Positions 1-11,014 of a stretch of DNA of 64,000 bases are shown piece by piece. Position numbers and translations under genes: made by a program. Each line of letters opens with the position of its first letter. Positions within the stretch are counted from its first letter, which is position 1. This DNA is from Phymatolithon calcareum (lineage: Eukaryota > Rhodophyta > Florideophyceae > Hapalidiales), in NCBI GenBank assembly GCA_977006965.1, contig OZ345376.1:62001-126000 (forward strand), given 5' to 3'. The notes below the pieces were generated by a model. The model saw only the letters and a list, made by a program, of their open reading frames with translations. It did not search any database and had not been told where the DNA came from.

Positions 1-2650
1 CTCCCCCGAACGCCGAAGACGACATTCACATTATCCCCGGTGGCTCAGGGGGCAGATAAAAGTTTAACGGAATCTGATGTTCTGAAATGGAGAATTGCCT
101 GCGTGCGCGTTTTTCTATCACTTTCAAATTTTGACCAATGGTATGATACGAATTGTTTTCAAGCGGATGGTAGCCATGACACGGCCATGACATGGCTTAT
201 ATTCTAGAAAATGATTTCATTCGTCACATTATGTCCATTGAGATCCAATTAAAATTGTAGAGTGCGCCATTTTCAACCCTTTGACGGCCGATACGTTAAA
301 GGCATCTACAGATGTAGGACTAGTCCTTGAATTGTTATTTCTTGATTGGCTTGCCAGGAAGTCAGTATTTTTCTATTCGCTAAGTCCTTTTCATTCTTTT
401 TTCCCATTGGGTGGAATGGGTAAAGATCCACGGGCGATCGTTTCAATTTGATAGACTTGCATCATGCAAGAGGAATCATCCCGGTCCCCTCTCAGATGCA
501 ATTTATGTAATGCCTGAGGTGTATGATATTTACGATGATCTCATTAGACATTTCTTTGAAATCGCAGTGCCTCATGAGGCCTTTCGCAGTTAAAGAGAAT
601 ACAACCCGCTGATTGGTGATAGAAACTATCCAATAGACAGTATGTCTGAATCTGTCCCATCCACAAGTATCATACTGTAGATACTATACGTCGGACACTC
701 GCGCGAGTTGTGCGAAACTGCATTCAATGCTCTCGTTGACTCAATTGAACGAAGCTTGAACTCTCTCACAATTCCACGTCCCGTCCGCAGCCATGCAAGC
801 AATCTTTTTGAAGCCCCGATGCACTGTCGCACTAATCAATCTCCGTCTCCGCCCTTTTTCTTCCACGAGGAACTAAACCTTAATCCTTCGCTCTGTGTGA
901 CTTGTGAGGTCCTGCGCAGACAACTTTGACGCAATGTTGGATTTGGGGAAGTTGACTTTACCGAACTGACCAAAAGTTAAGCGAAAAGAGTCGAATCTCC
1001 GGCTCAGTAGTGCACAATGCGCTCCTTTCGGCAGCACGATAACAGGGCGCCTGTCTCGAACTTGGATCATTGAGAACTTGCGGTCAACCGCGCCTTCAAC
1101 ACATTTGCCAAGAAATATTGCGAAATCAAGCGGGTGCGGCTACTGTACCCGGTGCACGTTCGATTTCTCTAGCCAAGCGCACAGTAAGCCGCTGCTAGCC
1201 GAAATACTGTGCGGTCAAAAACGATGCAACGTGAATTGCTATGAGAAAAAGCGTCAAGGGAAGTGTTGTCAACAGGAATGGGGTCGACAAATCAATCCAT
1301 GTGCGCGAAAATACCGAACGCCCTGTTGCTACGATACCGCGCGACCTGGGCAGGGCTCCAATTCGGTGGAATCTTATTTGAGGACTTCACGGCCCAGTGC
1401 GTTGCGGAGCGCGGAGCAAAATCGTAGGTTCATTTCGTTGAGACCTCAACCATGAACTCCTTTATTCGATGCTTTGTTTCTTGCACACCATGCATGCTCT
1501 GTGCTCTAGCCGCTTACAACGTCGACGTTTATCACCGTCGGATAGTGTAGTACCGCGTGGCTTCATCCTGTCTGATATGTCGCGCTGTTCGCGGAAGTCG
1601 AGAAAGGAGAGGTAAAAAATGATACCTCGTTGGCCGATTGACGCGAGCAACGGAACTGAGTTCGAAATTAAGGAATTCCTTCGAGAAACGGCGACCGTTG
1701 CTGATATGTAGTGGCATAGCTGTAGACTACTTGTCGACATGGATTTTAAGCAACCTGAAGGTCTGCACTTTGTGACTCTTTTAGCGGCTTTGTTGTAAGT
1801 TTCTAATGATTCCGTGGTAGACGTACGGCTGGGAACTGATCGAAGTAACCGTCATGAAATAAAGGAAAATCCATTTCAAAATCCGCAAGCTCGAGAATTG
1901 GAACGTAATGCGTCGAGGTTTGTGAAGCGCGCGAGATATGTTTGACAGAATCAGTCCGTCCCCTTTTCTGCCGTTTCCATATTTACGAACCATCTGGGAG
2001 AAAATTGCATAGTATTCAAGGTCCATGCATGAAATCCGAACGACGGTCAGGTCAGGTTCCTCCCTCCTTAGCGGCAGAATATTACAAACAATGTGATTAG
2101 ACCACAGCCCGTTACCAATGCCCTAATCCTACTTGATACACGAGCAATTATGTCCGCGGAGTAACGGTCCATTCCCTTCTACCGGCCTTCTGCAACGACG
2201 GGAACAACACAAACATGACGTATCCGCACGGCGTTGTGACAACCCTTCAGTTTTCCTATTCTCATTATCCCACATGCTGGATGCCTGTCCACGAAAACCC
2301 GAATTTGGATGTCCTCCGTCCAGCTGAGGACTACGTGGCCCGATCCACACCAAACGGACAACTACCCAATTCAGACCGGCAAAGGCTGGGAGAGCGGAGC
2401 ACAATTTCGAGAATGGGCGTCATTCAAAAGTGGATTTATGGCTTTCTGCTTCCTGGCACAGATACAATGAGCTAAACGGAAGAGAGATTTCAGTACTGGA
2501 GTTGAGCATAAGCTGCAAACACGCATATTTTTAAACGGAACAGTTTCGTATTGCTCGAGCAATAAATATCATGTCGCAGTCCTTCTTTACGAACAGCGTC
2601 CTTGCGGCCGTGACGATAACTCACATCTACAGCTACAGAGCAGCGGCCAA
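1..2650. other. No recognisable gene
   Basis: Only short ORFs (under about 130 codons) are present, with no family resemblance I can recognise and no repeat shared with the rest of the window. Isolated TACTGTA words occur near 673 and 1141. An exon of a spliced gene cannot be excluded. Confidence 0.5.
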
Positions 2651-3151
2651 GGAATTACGGATCGGAACCCGACACTCGCCATGAATCCATCCGTTTCGTA
2701 TGTGCTGCCATCGCAGCGCAGACGGCAGGCAGGCCCTGCGACCGACCGGCCGGGACGGCGGGACATGGCGGCTGCGCAGCGATATGGCGGAACGTGCTCA
2801 CGCGCACTCACACACGTGAATGGCGTCCCGACGTCGTCCGCCCACGTCCGCGGATGCCGGTGGCCGGAGCATCGACGCGCGGCGACGCTTGCATGCCTCC
2901 AAGGTTGGAGGTTACTGTACTCCTACACGACGCGGAGCGGAGCGGAGTGGGCGGATGAGGTACTGTAAATTATGACGGAAACTGCCACGTGCACGTAATG
3001 AATGTGACAATCGTCACGCATTATCAGGCACTGGTGGTATTACGCGCCGTGAGTTGCAGACCTCATAAGGCCATCTCGCCCCCACTTTCGTTCCAACTCT
3101 CATCTGGCTGGCCAGCATCCTACCTACGTCCCCTGTCGCGCACACTCGCAC

Positions 3152-3184
3152 GCACACACACACACACATACACACACACACACA
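3152..3184. repeat. CA/GT microsatellite
   Basis: A run of CA dinucleotides interrupted once by TA. It lies just upstream of the possible gene at 3293-4396 and may be in its 5' region. Confidence 0.9.
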
Positions 3185-3255
3185 CGAAGTTCGGCCGAGC
3201 ACGACTAAAGCATTTCGGCGCAACGCACGCACGGTGGGCAGGGCACTACATTTTG

Positions 3256-3280
3256 CACACACACACACACACACACACAC
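3256..3280. repeat. CA/GT microsatellite
   Basis: A second, uninterrupted CA run that ends about a dozen bases before the first ATG of the 3293-4396 reading frame. Confidence 0.9.
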
Positions 3281-3292
3281 GTTGTGGCGCGA

Positions 3293-4396
3293 ATGCACGA
3301 AACTTTCGCCAATTCGTCACCCAATCTCCACACATATTGCGCGCCGACGGTCGGCCTGTTCCCGGCGAGCGCAAGCGGAGGCGGAGGCGGAGGCGGAAGC
3401 GGAGGAGGAGGAGAACAGGGCGTGATTTCAAGACGAAACGTCGTGGTCAGCTACTGGGACGAAATGGACAGATTGCCGCCTATGACCGGTGCGAAACGCG
3501 CGGCGTCGGGAAGTTGGGATGCATTTTCCTCAACGGCCCCGTTTCAATTTTCAGACGCGACTCACAAACAATCTCTGGATGATTCCGCCCAATTTGTAAC
3601 GGCTGCCGCGGCCGGTGCACGTGCACAAAGGGAACTCGATCAGTCGCGCGGAACCGGTGTGTTCGAAACGTACGAGTTAGGGATATCAATTGTGAAAAGT
3701 TCAAAACTGTATGCAAGTCAACGAAGATCGAACCGGCAATTACCAGGCGGATCTGACTCCACCACTGCCGCCTGCTACATGTTGGGCGGTATGCCGGACT
3801 CCACTCTAAGTCCACTCATGGCGCGAATTTCACCGTGCGACCCACGCGAGGAACGATGTAAGGCCGTGGAGCGCGTGCTGAAAGATAAGACTCGCGGTGC
3901 CATCTGCGCTCTCAATGGCGACAATCCGCGTGAAGCAAGGGCGGATAATTTGGCCGCTGTGCGTATTTGCGAGGTGGTGGCGGATATTCTTGTGGCGTAT
4001 GCGGCGAAACGACTTGTGGGTAGTTTGGCTGAATTGTATAAGAGTAATTCGGAGAAGGATAATACGATCCGAGAATTGCAAATGCAGTTGGAAGGATCGA
4101 AACGACGACGGGTGGATGGTGGGGGTGAATGCTGGTGCGGAGGGGCGGGGAGGGAGAATGCTGGACGGTTGGTGGGGATGTTTGCGACGGGAGCGACACA
4201 AGCGGGGAAGGAGGGGACGACTACTTTGCCACCGCCGGTTCCGGCGGCGTCTGGTGGGGTGTTGACAGGGTCTTCGCCGTTGCCGATCGGGTCGGGGGCG
4301 ATGGGGGCGGTGGTTGGTTATGCAGGGAATTATTCGACCGGGTCGGTGGAGGGACGGGGGTGGCATAGACGAGATAAAGTGGGACAGGATGACTGA
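3293..4396 (+). CDS. Hypothetical protein, 367 aa, Gly-rich N-terminus and coiled-coil-like segment
   Basis: I do not recognise the family. The frame is open from ATG 3293 to TGA 4394-4396. An alternative start is ATG 3464, after the low-complexity part. In order it has a Gly/Ser-rich linker-like run near residues 28-40, a charged central region, a helical segment near residues 185-275 rich in Ala, Arg, Glu and Leu that ends in a possible coiled coil (register around NTIRELQMQLE), a basic KRRR patch that could be a nuclear signal, and a Gly/Thr/Pro-rich C-terminus. Local GC is clearly higher than in neighbouring sequence, and the third codon position of the last third is G-rich. Both strands have long frames here because of GC bias, so coding status is uncertain. 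No repeat copy of it exists in the window, which favours a single-copy host gene over a transposon. Confidence 0.45.
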   Translation: MHETFANSSPNLHTYCAPTVGLFPASASGGGGGGGSGGGGEQGVISRRNVVVSYWDEMDRLPPMTGAKRAASGSWDAFSSTAPFQFSDATHKQSLDDSAQFVTAAAAGARAQRELDQSRGTGVFETYELGISIVKSSKLYASQRRSNRQLPGGSDSTTAACYMLGGMPDSTLSPLMARISPCDPREERCKAVERVLKDKTRGAICALNGDNPREARADNLAAVRICEVVADILVAYAAKRLVGSLAELYKSNSEKDNTIRELQMQLEGSKRRRVDGGGECWCGGAGRENAGRLVGMFATGATQAGKEGTTTLPPPVPAASGGVLTGSSPLPIGSGAMGAVVGYAGNYSTGSVEGRGWHRRDKVGQDD

Positions 4397-4398
4397 GT

Positions 4399-4418
4399 GA
4401 TTGATTGATTGATTGATT
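4399..4418. repeat. GATT tetranucleotide repeat
   Basis: Five tandem GATT units immediately after the stop codon of the 3293-4396 frame, probably in its 3' UTR if that gene is real. Confidence 0.85.
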
Positions 4419-4669
4419 AAAGATTGGGACAAATGCAATCAGTGTGAATCGTGTGTGCACACGATAAAAACTGGGCTGAGCTGGGCGTCTCAAGGACGCA
4501 ATTTATTCTACCTGCACTTGCTCGTGTCTGTCTTTCGTGATGAATTTGGGGTCAATTCGCTGTGCTTCGGAGAGCATGAACAGAGCAGCACCACGCACGA
4601 ATATCGTGTAGATTTGCAGTGCAATTTATTCCTGTCTCCGGTTCGGTTGGTGGCATGAGCGGTAGGAGA

Positions 4670-7600
4670 ATTGCGGTACAGTACGTACAATAATACTGTA
4701 CTGCACTGTACAGTATCTCCATTATACTGGACTGGACTGGACTGGACTGTAGTAGCCGGGGAAATTAAATTAAGAATTTATTCAGCTGGTGCCATTCGAT
4801 TCGAGACCTCTATCATCTTCGATCAATCGCACGGATATCGTGCAGACCTCAAGGATACAATAAAGTGGGTGCAATTGAAACGTGACGAGTAGGAAAACGA
4901 TTTGCGCGCCCAGTTCGTGCCGCGTTGTCGAATCACATGACTGCAGCGCAGAAGAAGGTGCTTTCACAAACACATCGATCGATGTGATACAGTACAGTAT
5001 TTACCAGCTGTACAGTAGCTTCAAAATTCTTGACCCACGCACGTGGTCCGGGTTTCCAATAGCACTGCGTCCTCAAAAATGAGGAGCTGGCTCACGCAAC
5101 ACAAGTCGGTGGCATCTTTGTGGTCCTCGAAAACAGAAGAGCAGATCAGAGGTAAAGGCCGTAGGTGAAGTAAAGCACGGCGTACAGTATTGTACACCAT
5201 TAGGCACAATTGCTATTGAAGACTGTTGCTGCCGCATCTTAAAATGCGTAGTTCATTTCCGCTTTCCACGACACGACACTACGCTACAATGTTAAAAGCA
5301 TTTCATATAGAAATTCTCCCTCCCGGCATTCATGCAATACAGTATTCGCCAGCCTCGGATTTAAATCGGAACTCGCACTCACTCATTCTGCCCCGCAAAA
5401 CCAGGGGGCCCGTGACAATGTGTGCCAGACGGGCGAGCAACTTTACTGGAGAAAATGTACTGTACTGTACAGTACAAACTCGCGCTCATCATCTACGGTA
5501 CTGTACGTTCGGAGCCGTCAGTACAGTACGTGCTCAAGCGCGGAGAGCGCGGTAAAATTAAGCTGAATTGCGAGCAGGCGAGCAGAAGAGCGCCATCCCT
5601 CTCCCACTGTCGTCGTGCTCTTCACACGCACCACTACAGTATGTCCCCGATTCCGGTCTCTGCTCGCTTTGCAGAGCATGGATGCTGTCTCACTGTATCA
5701 TACATATGATAGGGCCTGCTGTGTGCGGTTTTTCGTTCTCTTCATTCATTCATTCAGCCGCCTGCTTCCGTATGATACTATCATAGTACAGTACTGTACT
5801 GTATTTGAAACCTGCTGCGCTTGCTGAGATATGCACGCGCATGTTGAATTCCGATAATTTTTGGGAGGACACGTGTGTCCAATTATCATACAGGCAACAT
5901 GATGGCATAAAATTACAAATCCGAAATCATTGGTCCAAACAAAATTGGGTTGAGCGCACGAGAATATGATACGTTTCCTCCTCCACTATCATCATGATAC
6001 GGCGTGCGGAAGGGGACGGCCGGGTCGGAGGGCACGGGGGGCATTACTGTATAGTATTGGCGAAGCGCAGCTCCTTCCAGAAGATCCAGGTGAGAAATGC
6101 GAGCAGGAATGCCGCTTGCAATTTTACTGTATGCACTGTAAGACATTGAAAAAACTGGAGTGCCAAATTTTCGCGCGAAGAGATTTGTTCGCCGGTCTCA
6201 CCCTGCTGGTACAGTAAATTTTACCTTACGGCCAATAATTGTCGATATACTGACGAGGATGTACTAGAAACGTTTACGACGTGTATTGTCACACCTGCAG
6301 TAAAAGAAGAAGAAGTGGGAGTCCTCAAAGGAGTACTGGACTGTACTGTACTGTACTGTACTGTATATTAGGGAGAGGGCAAACAAAACCACAGTATCAT
6401 AGCAAAGGGCGAGAGTCAGCAGTAGTATCACTTTCTGCGGCCTTTGGACGAGCTACTCGCGCATACGGAGCTCAGACGAGGGAACCACGACGTTGCTGGC
6501 GCGAGGGCCACTTCGGTTAAACCTACCCCGCGTCCGTCTACTGTACCAGCTGCGGCTTTGGCACTCTGTGCACGGCACACGCCTAGCTTCCCCTCGCCTA
6601 CTGCATCAATCGTATTGTTCAAAAGTTTGTCAGTCGACAACAACACAATCGGTCTTGCACGAGCTTCCGCATGTCTTTCAAATCCCGTACTGTACAGTAC
6701 TTTCTGAAACCGTTTTGTCCCGTCTGTTACAACCATCCTGTGCGCAAAGTTTTGTCCGCCCACTGTAAGTTATTATACCAGTACAGTACAGTACGCAAAG
6801 TTCTGGAAAAGTACTGTACCACATTCCACACGGACCATCCTGGCTGCAAAGCTCGTTGTTGGAGATCTGGATAATAACATGCAAAGGACGCAATGCAACT
6901 TTTCAGATTGCGACTGGAATCTGACTGTACTAATCACCCCCCTTTTCCAATTGAGACCCAGAGCATTTAATTGTACCTGCGAGCCAGGCGGTGGGTTCTT
7001 TACCATGGACCCCAGAAAAAAAGTGGAGAAGCTGGCAAAAAGTCCATCGAATTTAAGGTTTATGCACGAAGACCCAGTTGAAGGGGAGAGCTACTCAGTG
7101 GTTAATAACTAGCAATGGTAAATAAATAGCAACTAAGGAAGCACTACGCGAAAATTCCTTTGACTGCGAAGTTCATCAAGAATAACTCAACACGTATATA
7201 CATCAACCTGGTCGATGGAAAACCGACGAACATCTGTTTTGGGAAAACTTCATATAGACATACTCAAATTTCTGACTAGTGAGAGCTTACTCATCGGCAA
7301 CTTTAGAAATTTCTCTACCTTCTGAGAAATCAGCTCGTTGAATCTGGTATTCCGGGAAACTTCAGTTGCCTTACTCAACGAAATTTTTATCAATTGCCCA
7401 ATTTCACGCAAGAAGGGAATAATTTATTTTCAAAAGCTTGTGAGGCACTATGTGACCCTTCAGAACCCAACTACTGATCTACACGCTATGGGGATCTGCT
7501 CGAAAAAAGGAAAAATTTATCAAGAAGAGAGCGCAGTCTGGAAACTACAATACTGTAGTCCTCTACAAAACTTCCCTCTCCTTTCGAATGCCCGGCTTCA

Positions 7601-7860
7601 GATTTTTGCTGAACGATCTTTGGGCAATAATTGGAAAGCGTCTAGAATCATGCTTTCCACTTTTATTCGTTCAATATGCTTCCGCGGACCCTTGTCCACT
7701 TTGCACTGTATGCAACTAAAGTTAGTACTGTACAACAGTGCTCTATGATATGATCCGTATTCTGTACTGCACAGTAGCGGGGTTTATGATAAATCGAAAA
7801 ATTGACTGTTACGCGTAATTTTACGCAGTAGATTTACTGTATACTGTGAAGAGTAGCCAA
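4670..7860. repeat. Dispersed TACTGTAC / TACAGTA palindromic-word field
   Basis: Over about 3.2 kb the words TACTGTA, TACAGTA and the palindromes GTACTGTAC/GTACAGTAC recur more than twenty times, on both strands by symmetry. Examples lie near 4676-4712, 4989-5015, 5456-5475, 5498-5528, 5786-5802, 6333-6365, 6688-6703, 6781-6793, 6811-6819, 7726-7734 and 7832-7846. Some form short tandem runs, for example CTGTA repeated near 6340-6365. An ACTGG pentamer run lies at 4726-4750. The units are irregularly spaced and embedded in otherwise unique sequence, so this is neither a simple tandem array nor a transposon I recognise. No convincing gene is visible in this stretch. Confidence 0.75.
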
Positions 7861-9350
7861 TAAACAGGCGCTAAGAAATATTACAGTCAAACAAATTGAC
7901 CAATGTCTGTATCACGTGATCACAGCTGCAGTCGCTGTGGCACGCGAGCTCGCACTTCTTACGTAGCGCGCTTGCATTGTGACGGCGGACCCGTCGCGCT
8001 GTCCAGCCTTGCAGGAGAGGAAGTCGAACCAATTATCTTACACTTCACTTGTCGATCATGTTTTGCTTGCAAGGACTTTTGCGCCTTGCGTGCGAAAGTT
8101 CCACGCCCCAGCCGTGGCGGCACAGCACGAGCGACATCCCGTGCCTTTCCCCGTGACCTCTTTGCGGATGCTAGCGATAGAATAGATGCTCTGGCATGGG
8201 ACTTTACATTTTATTAGCACCGGCGTAACTTGCATTTGGATCCTACAATTTCTGCATCGAATGGGCTCCGCTGCAAACTGCAAATCCTTTCAAGAGAATT
8301 CTCTGCTCTAGAAATCTGTTTGAATATTCGCGACTTCTTTCGTTCTATATGGCAGGACGTTTTAGCAATTCGACACATTCTCCACGTCTACAGGGCCTCA
8401 AAATTTCTCCAAACTGGATCCAAACTGAGCTCCCATACTTCAAGCGGTACCTTGATCTCGTGTCGTGCAGTGAGAAAGAGTATTTTCTAGACTATGTATG
8501 CTATCAGACGATGCCAATCTATCAGGAAATCCTTCCGAACCACAAATTGCAGGCACCGCGTCAAAGCCAATTCGATTGTGGCTAAGCACACGTCGCTAAA
8601 ATCTCTGCCTCAAAATCATATGGCCGCGCTCACTGCAGATATAATCAGGCGCACTGCGCTGTGGCTGCTACGAGTCCGCCTGCGCAACCGAGAGAGACGC
8701 AGGCAGCGCTCGCATCCCATACATTCGTGGCAGGCATTGTCGAAACCCGAGGATGGGAGAGGATTGTGATGAAGGGTGTGGAGGTACGGAAAGGAGGAAA
8801 CGAAGGAACTCAAAAGCGCGGACACCGTCGAAGCACAAGCGACCTCTTTGTGCTTCTCTCGACAGGGGAATGTAAGGTTGGTAGAGGTTTTGGCTTCGTC
8901 CAGCCTGGCGGTAAATTCTTTGCAGCAAGGTGGAACCGAGTGCAGCGTCTTTTAATTTACAGTTGCTTTCCAGAAATTTCGGAAACGTGCGCCCAAGGAA
9001 AGTCGGCACCCCCTAGAATTTAACCGAAATATATGACAGCTGTGAGACACATTTGCGTGTCTCAATTGGAAGATCGGCTGCCAGCCTGGCTATCATTGGC
9101 AAAGCACCTATTGAGAGGCACTTCGGCACATGTGCAAAGGTACACCGGGGGTTCAGGGAGTGCGCTTACATTCATTTCATGCATGCAGGGGATGGTAAAG
9201 AATCAAGGGGTCGTTATCGTTATCATACGAGCGTCCTCTTTTCTGATTGGTGACAGTTCATGATCGCCCATTGGGCTACACGCCTTCGAGCAGGAAAAAG
9301 TGGCATAGACGAAAGCTCTCGTACTGAAGCCATACGGGAGATAAGTGGGT
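7861..9350. other. No recognisable gene
   Basis: Only short overlapping frames on both strands (up to 120 codons), with no recognised domain and no copy elsewhere in the window. Confidence 0.45.
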
Positions 9351-9400
9351 TTATTGATTAGAACGTTCCATGCGTCCTAACTTGAGGCAAGTCCTAACTT
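9351..9400 (-). mobile_element. LINE-A 3' UTR remnant
   Basis: The sequence resembles the LINE-A tails at 16060-16110 and 21285-21330: a TTTATTGA start, then a diverged CCATGYGTCCYAACTTGAGG block. It is too short and diverged for certainty. Confidence 0.35.
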
Positions 9401-9590
9401 AGCTATTATATAGCAGGGTTTGTTTCTTGATTCTTTTATTGCATTGTAATCTGCAATTCCCCAGAGGAGGGGGGCAGCGCTTCGAGGGTCTAAGTTTTCT
9501 CCATTCTATCCTATCCTTTGCAATGTGTAGAGCTGTTTGTACCTTTAGGCTCGACACGTCGCTGAAAAGAGATTCTGGGGTTGGTTTGAC

Positions 9591-10055
9591 TCACTGGAGT
9601 AGCACTTGGCGGACCGTGCGGTGCTCGTCCATGCGGAGTGTGTGTCCAAGCCAATTCCATCGCTTATCTCTCGCGCGCAGGCTGACGTCGAGTGACGGCT
9701 CTCTTGCCTCGTCTTCGACTGTTCGACCAGTTATCTTGGATAGCATTCTGGACGCAGTTGAATTCAGTTTTCTTTTGACTTGTTTGGTCATCTTCCAACA
9801 CTCCCATGCGAAGTGAAGAAAGAGGCGGAGTCGGAGTTTCATCGCGAGTTTGGCGTCGGTTAGTAGCCGCTTTAAATCGTAAAAGAGGGACTCAGCCAGT
9901 GTAGCGCGATGTACTGCGAGTATCAGCGGGTCTCCGTCTGAAGACTGTATAACTCCAAGGTACTTAAAATGCAGTACATTCGTCAGCTCTTCTTCTCCGA
10001 TGCGTACGTGTTCCAGTTTCTCTTGTTCCGCCCTTCCTTTTGCCTCTCGGACCAG
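9591..10055 (-). pseudogene. LINE-F reverse transcriptase C-terminal fragment
   Basis: An open frame of about 155 codons runs from a TAA at 10056-10058 to the TGA at 9591-9593, with no ATG start. It carries the post-catalytic thumb signature F-K-Y-L-G-V followed by S-x-D-G, a basic middle region (near MTKQVKRKL), and the C-terminal pattern RWNWLGHTLRM with a following Arg. That pattern typifies the end of APE-type LINE ORF2 proteins. The catalytic FADD and fingers domains are absent, so this is a 5'-truncated relic. It is the only copy of this family in the window. The 3' end is not defined; the stretch 9401-9590 is probably its UTR but shows nothing distinctive. Confidence 0.7.
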
Positions 10056-10254
10056 TTATTTTTGATTCTTGAAAATATCTTGCTGTTCTTATTTCGTTCT
10101 CTTTCTTGATTCTTGTCTCTCTATGTTTTGATTCATTGCCCAGTTTACTCGAGCTGACTATTTTCTTGCAAATCGATTCTTGCTACTTGATTCTTGACAT
10201 TTTTCTTGGACAGAGAAGGACCTAGAGTACATTTGTCTTCCAAATCCCTCTTGA

Positions 10255-10575
10255 ACTTGTGCTCTTGGCGATCCCTCTCCTCAGCGCTGAGGTATCTGCC
10301 AATATCCACTGTTCCAGTCGAGGGTCGCGAAAAACTTTGCGTTACCCAGGCTGTCTAGGCAGTCATCCATACGGACCAATGGGTACGAATCCTTCACTGT
10401 TAGCGTGTTTAAGCGTCGATAATCTACGCAAAACCGTATCGATCCATCCGGCTTGGGGACTAGTGCGACAGGGCTGGCTCACTCCGTCTTCATGGGCTCA
10501 ATAACGACCTTTTCAAGTAGTGTTTCAACCTCCTTCTTAATGAGTGTCCGGGCTTCGGGGCCCGTTCGGTAGGGG
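10255..10575 (-). pseudogene. Ty3/gypsy reverse transcriptase fragment
   Basis: Reading the minus strand gives a chain of gypsy RT motifs: an RTGPEARTLIKKEV-like segment, [22 protein letters not shown], and a segment ending [10 protein letters not shown]. These are the fingers and palm blocks just before the YxDD motif, which is itself not present. A TGA replaces the Trp codon expected before the A-S-P-V block, so the fragment is dead. No LTRs, integrase or protease of a gypsy element were found nearby. It is a short fossil about 0.3 kb long, bounded on the right by an R1 repeat. Confidence 0.75.
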
Positions 10576-10720
10576 GTGTGAGTTTTTATTTAAAAGTTAT
10601 CAACGCGTCCGCAGACGCTTGGGGCATACTAGCGAAGACGATACGGCCACGGACAGGGTTTTTCTTGTTTGAACGTTTGCATTGTCGGGCGAGACACGAT
10701 CTGGTGGAGTAGAAAGAAAG
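10573..10720 (-). repeat. R1 short element (LINE-D tail family), copy 1
   Basis: On the minus strand it ends in the family signature GTCTGCGGACGCGTTGATAAC followed by TTTTAAATAAAAA (here one base differs from the consensus). It shares the CAGGGT and CACGATCTGG blocks with the copy at 21045-21245. Confidence 0.6.
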
Positions 10721-10724
10721 AAAG

Positions 10725-10786
10725 GTAAATTTTAATTTAAAAGTTACCAAGGCATCTGCTGACGCTTGGGGCAACTTTTGTAGTGC
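10725..10786 (-). repeat. R1 short element, copy 2 (left half, split by LINE-C)
   Basis: Carries the R1 3' core (AGCAGATGCC, then AACTTTTAAATTAAAA on the minus strand). It continues after the LINE-C insertion at 14105-14235. The last 11 bases, TTTTGTAGTGC at 10776-10786, are the target-site duplication. Confidence 0.75.
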
Positions 10787-10795
10787 GGAACTTTG

Positions 10796-11014
10796 ATGGG
10801 TAGCCACGGGAATAGAGCAAGGGAAGATCTTGAACATTCCAACGACAATGCCGAATTGCAAGTGAAAAACCTGGACCCAGAAAAGAGCATGATGAGTGAA
10901 TCAACACCTAAGCCAAGCGTGAATGAAAATGATGTACCCAACCATGAAGATATTTCCAACCCGATACCCACACCAGCATTGCACAGGGACGCTGAAGGAA
11001 TCGAGATGTCATGA
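10796..11014 (+). CDS. LINE-C ORF1, C-terminal fragment
   Basis: A 72-codon Glu/Asn/Pro-rich tail with no recognised domain. It is the truncated 3' end of ORF1, since the element boundary lies at 10787. Its TGA (11012-11014) overlaps the ORF2 start in the tetranucleotide ATGA at 11011-11014. The first in-frame ATG is at 10796, but the natural start is lost by truncation. The assignment as ORF1 rests on position and on the parallel arrangement in LINE-B. Confidence 0.6.
   Translation: MGSHGNRAREDLEHSNDNAELQVKNLDPEKSMMSESTPKPSVNENDVPNHEDISNPIPTPALHRDAEGIEMS

Noticed and set aside
3830-4438. 202-codon minus-strand frame opposite the 3293-4396 frame
   Set aside because: Low-complexity His/Arg/Pro-rich antisense of a GC-rich coding-like strand; no domain.
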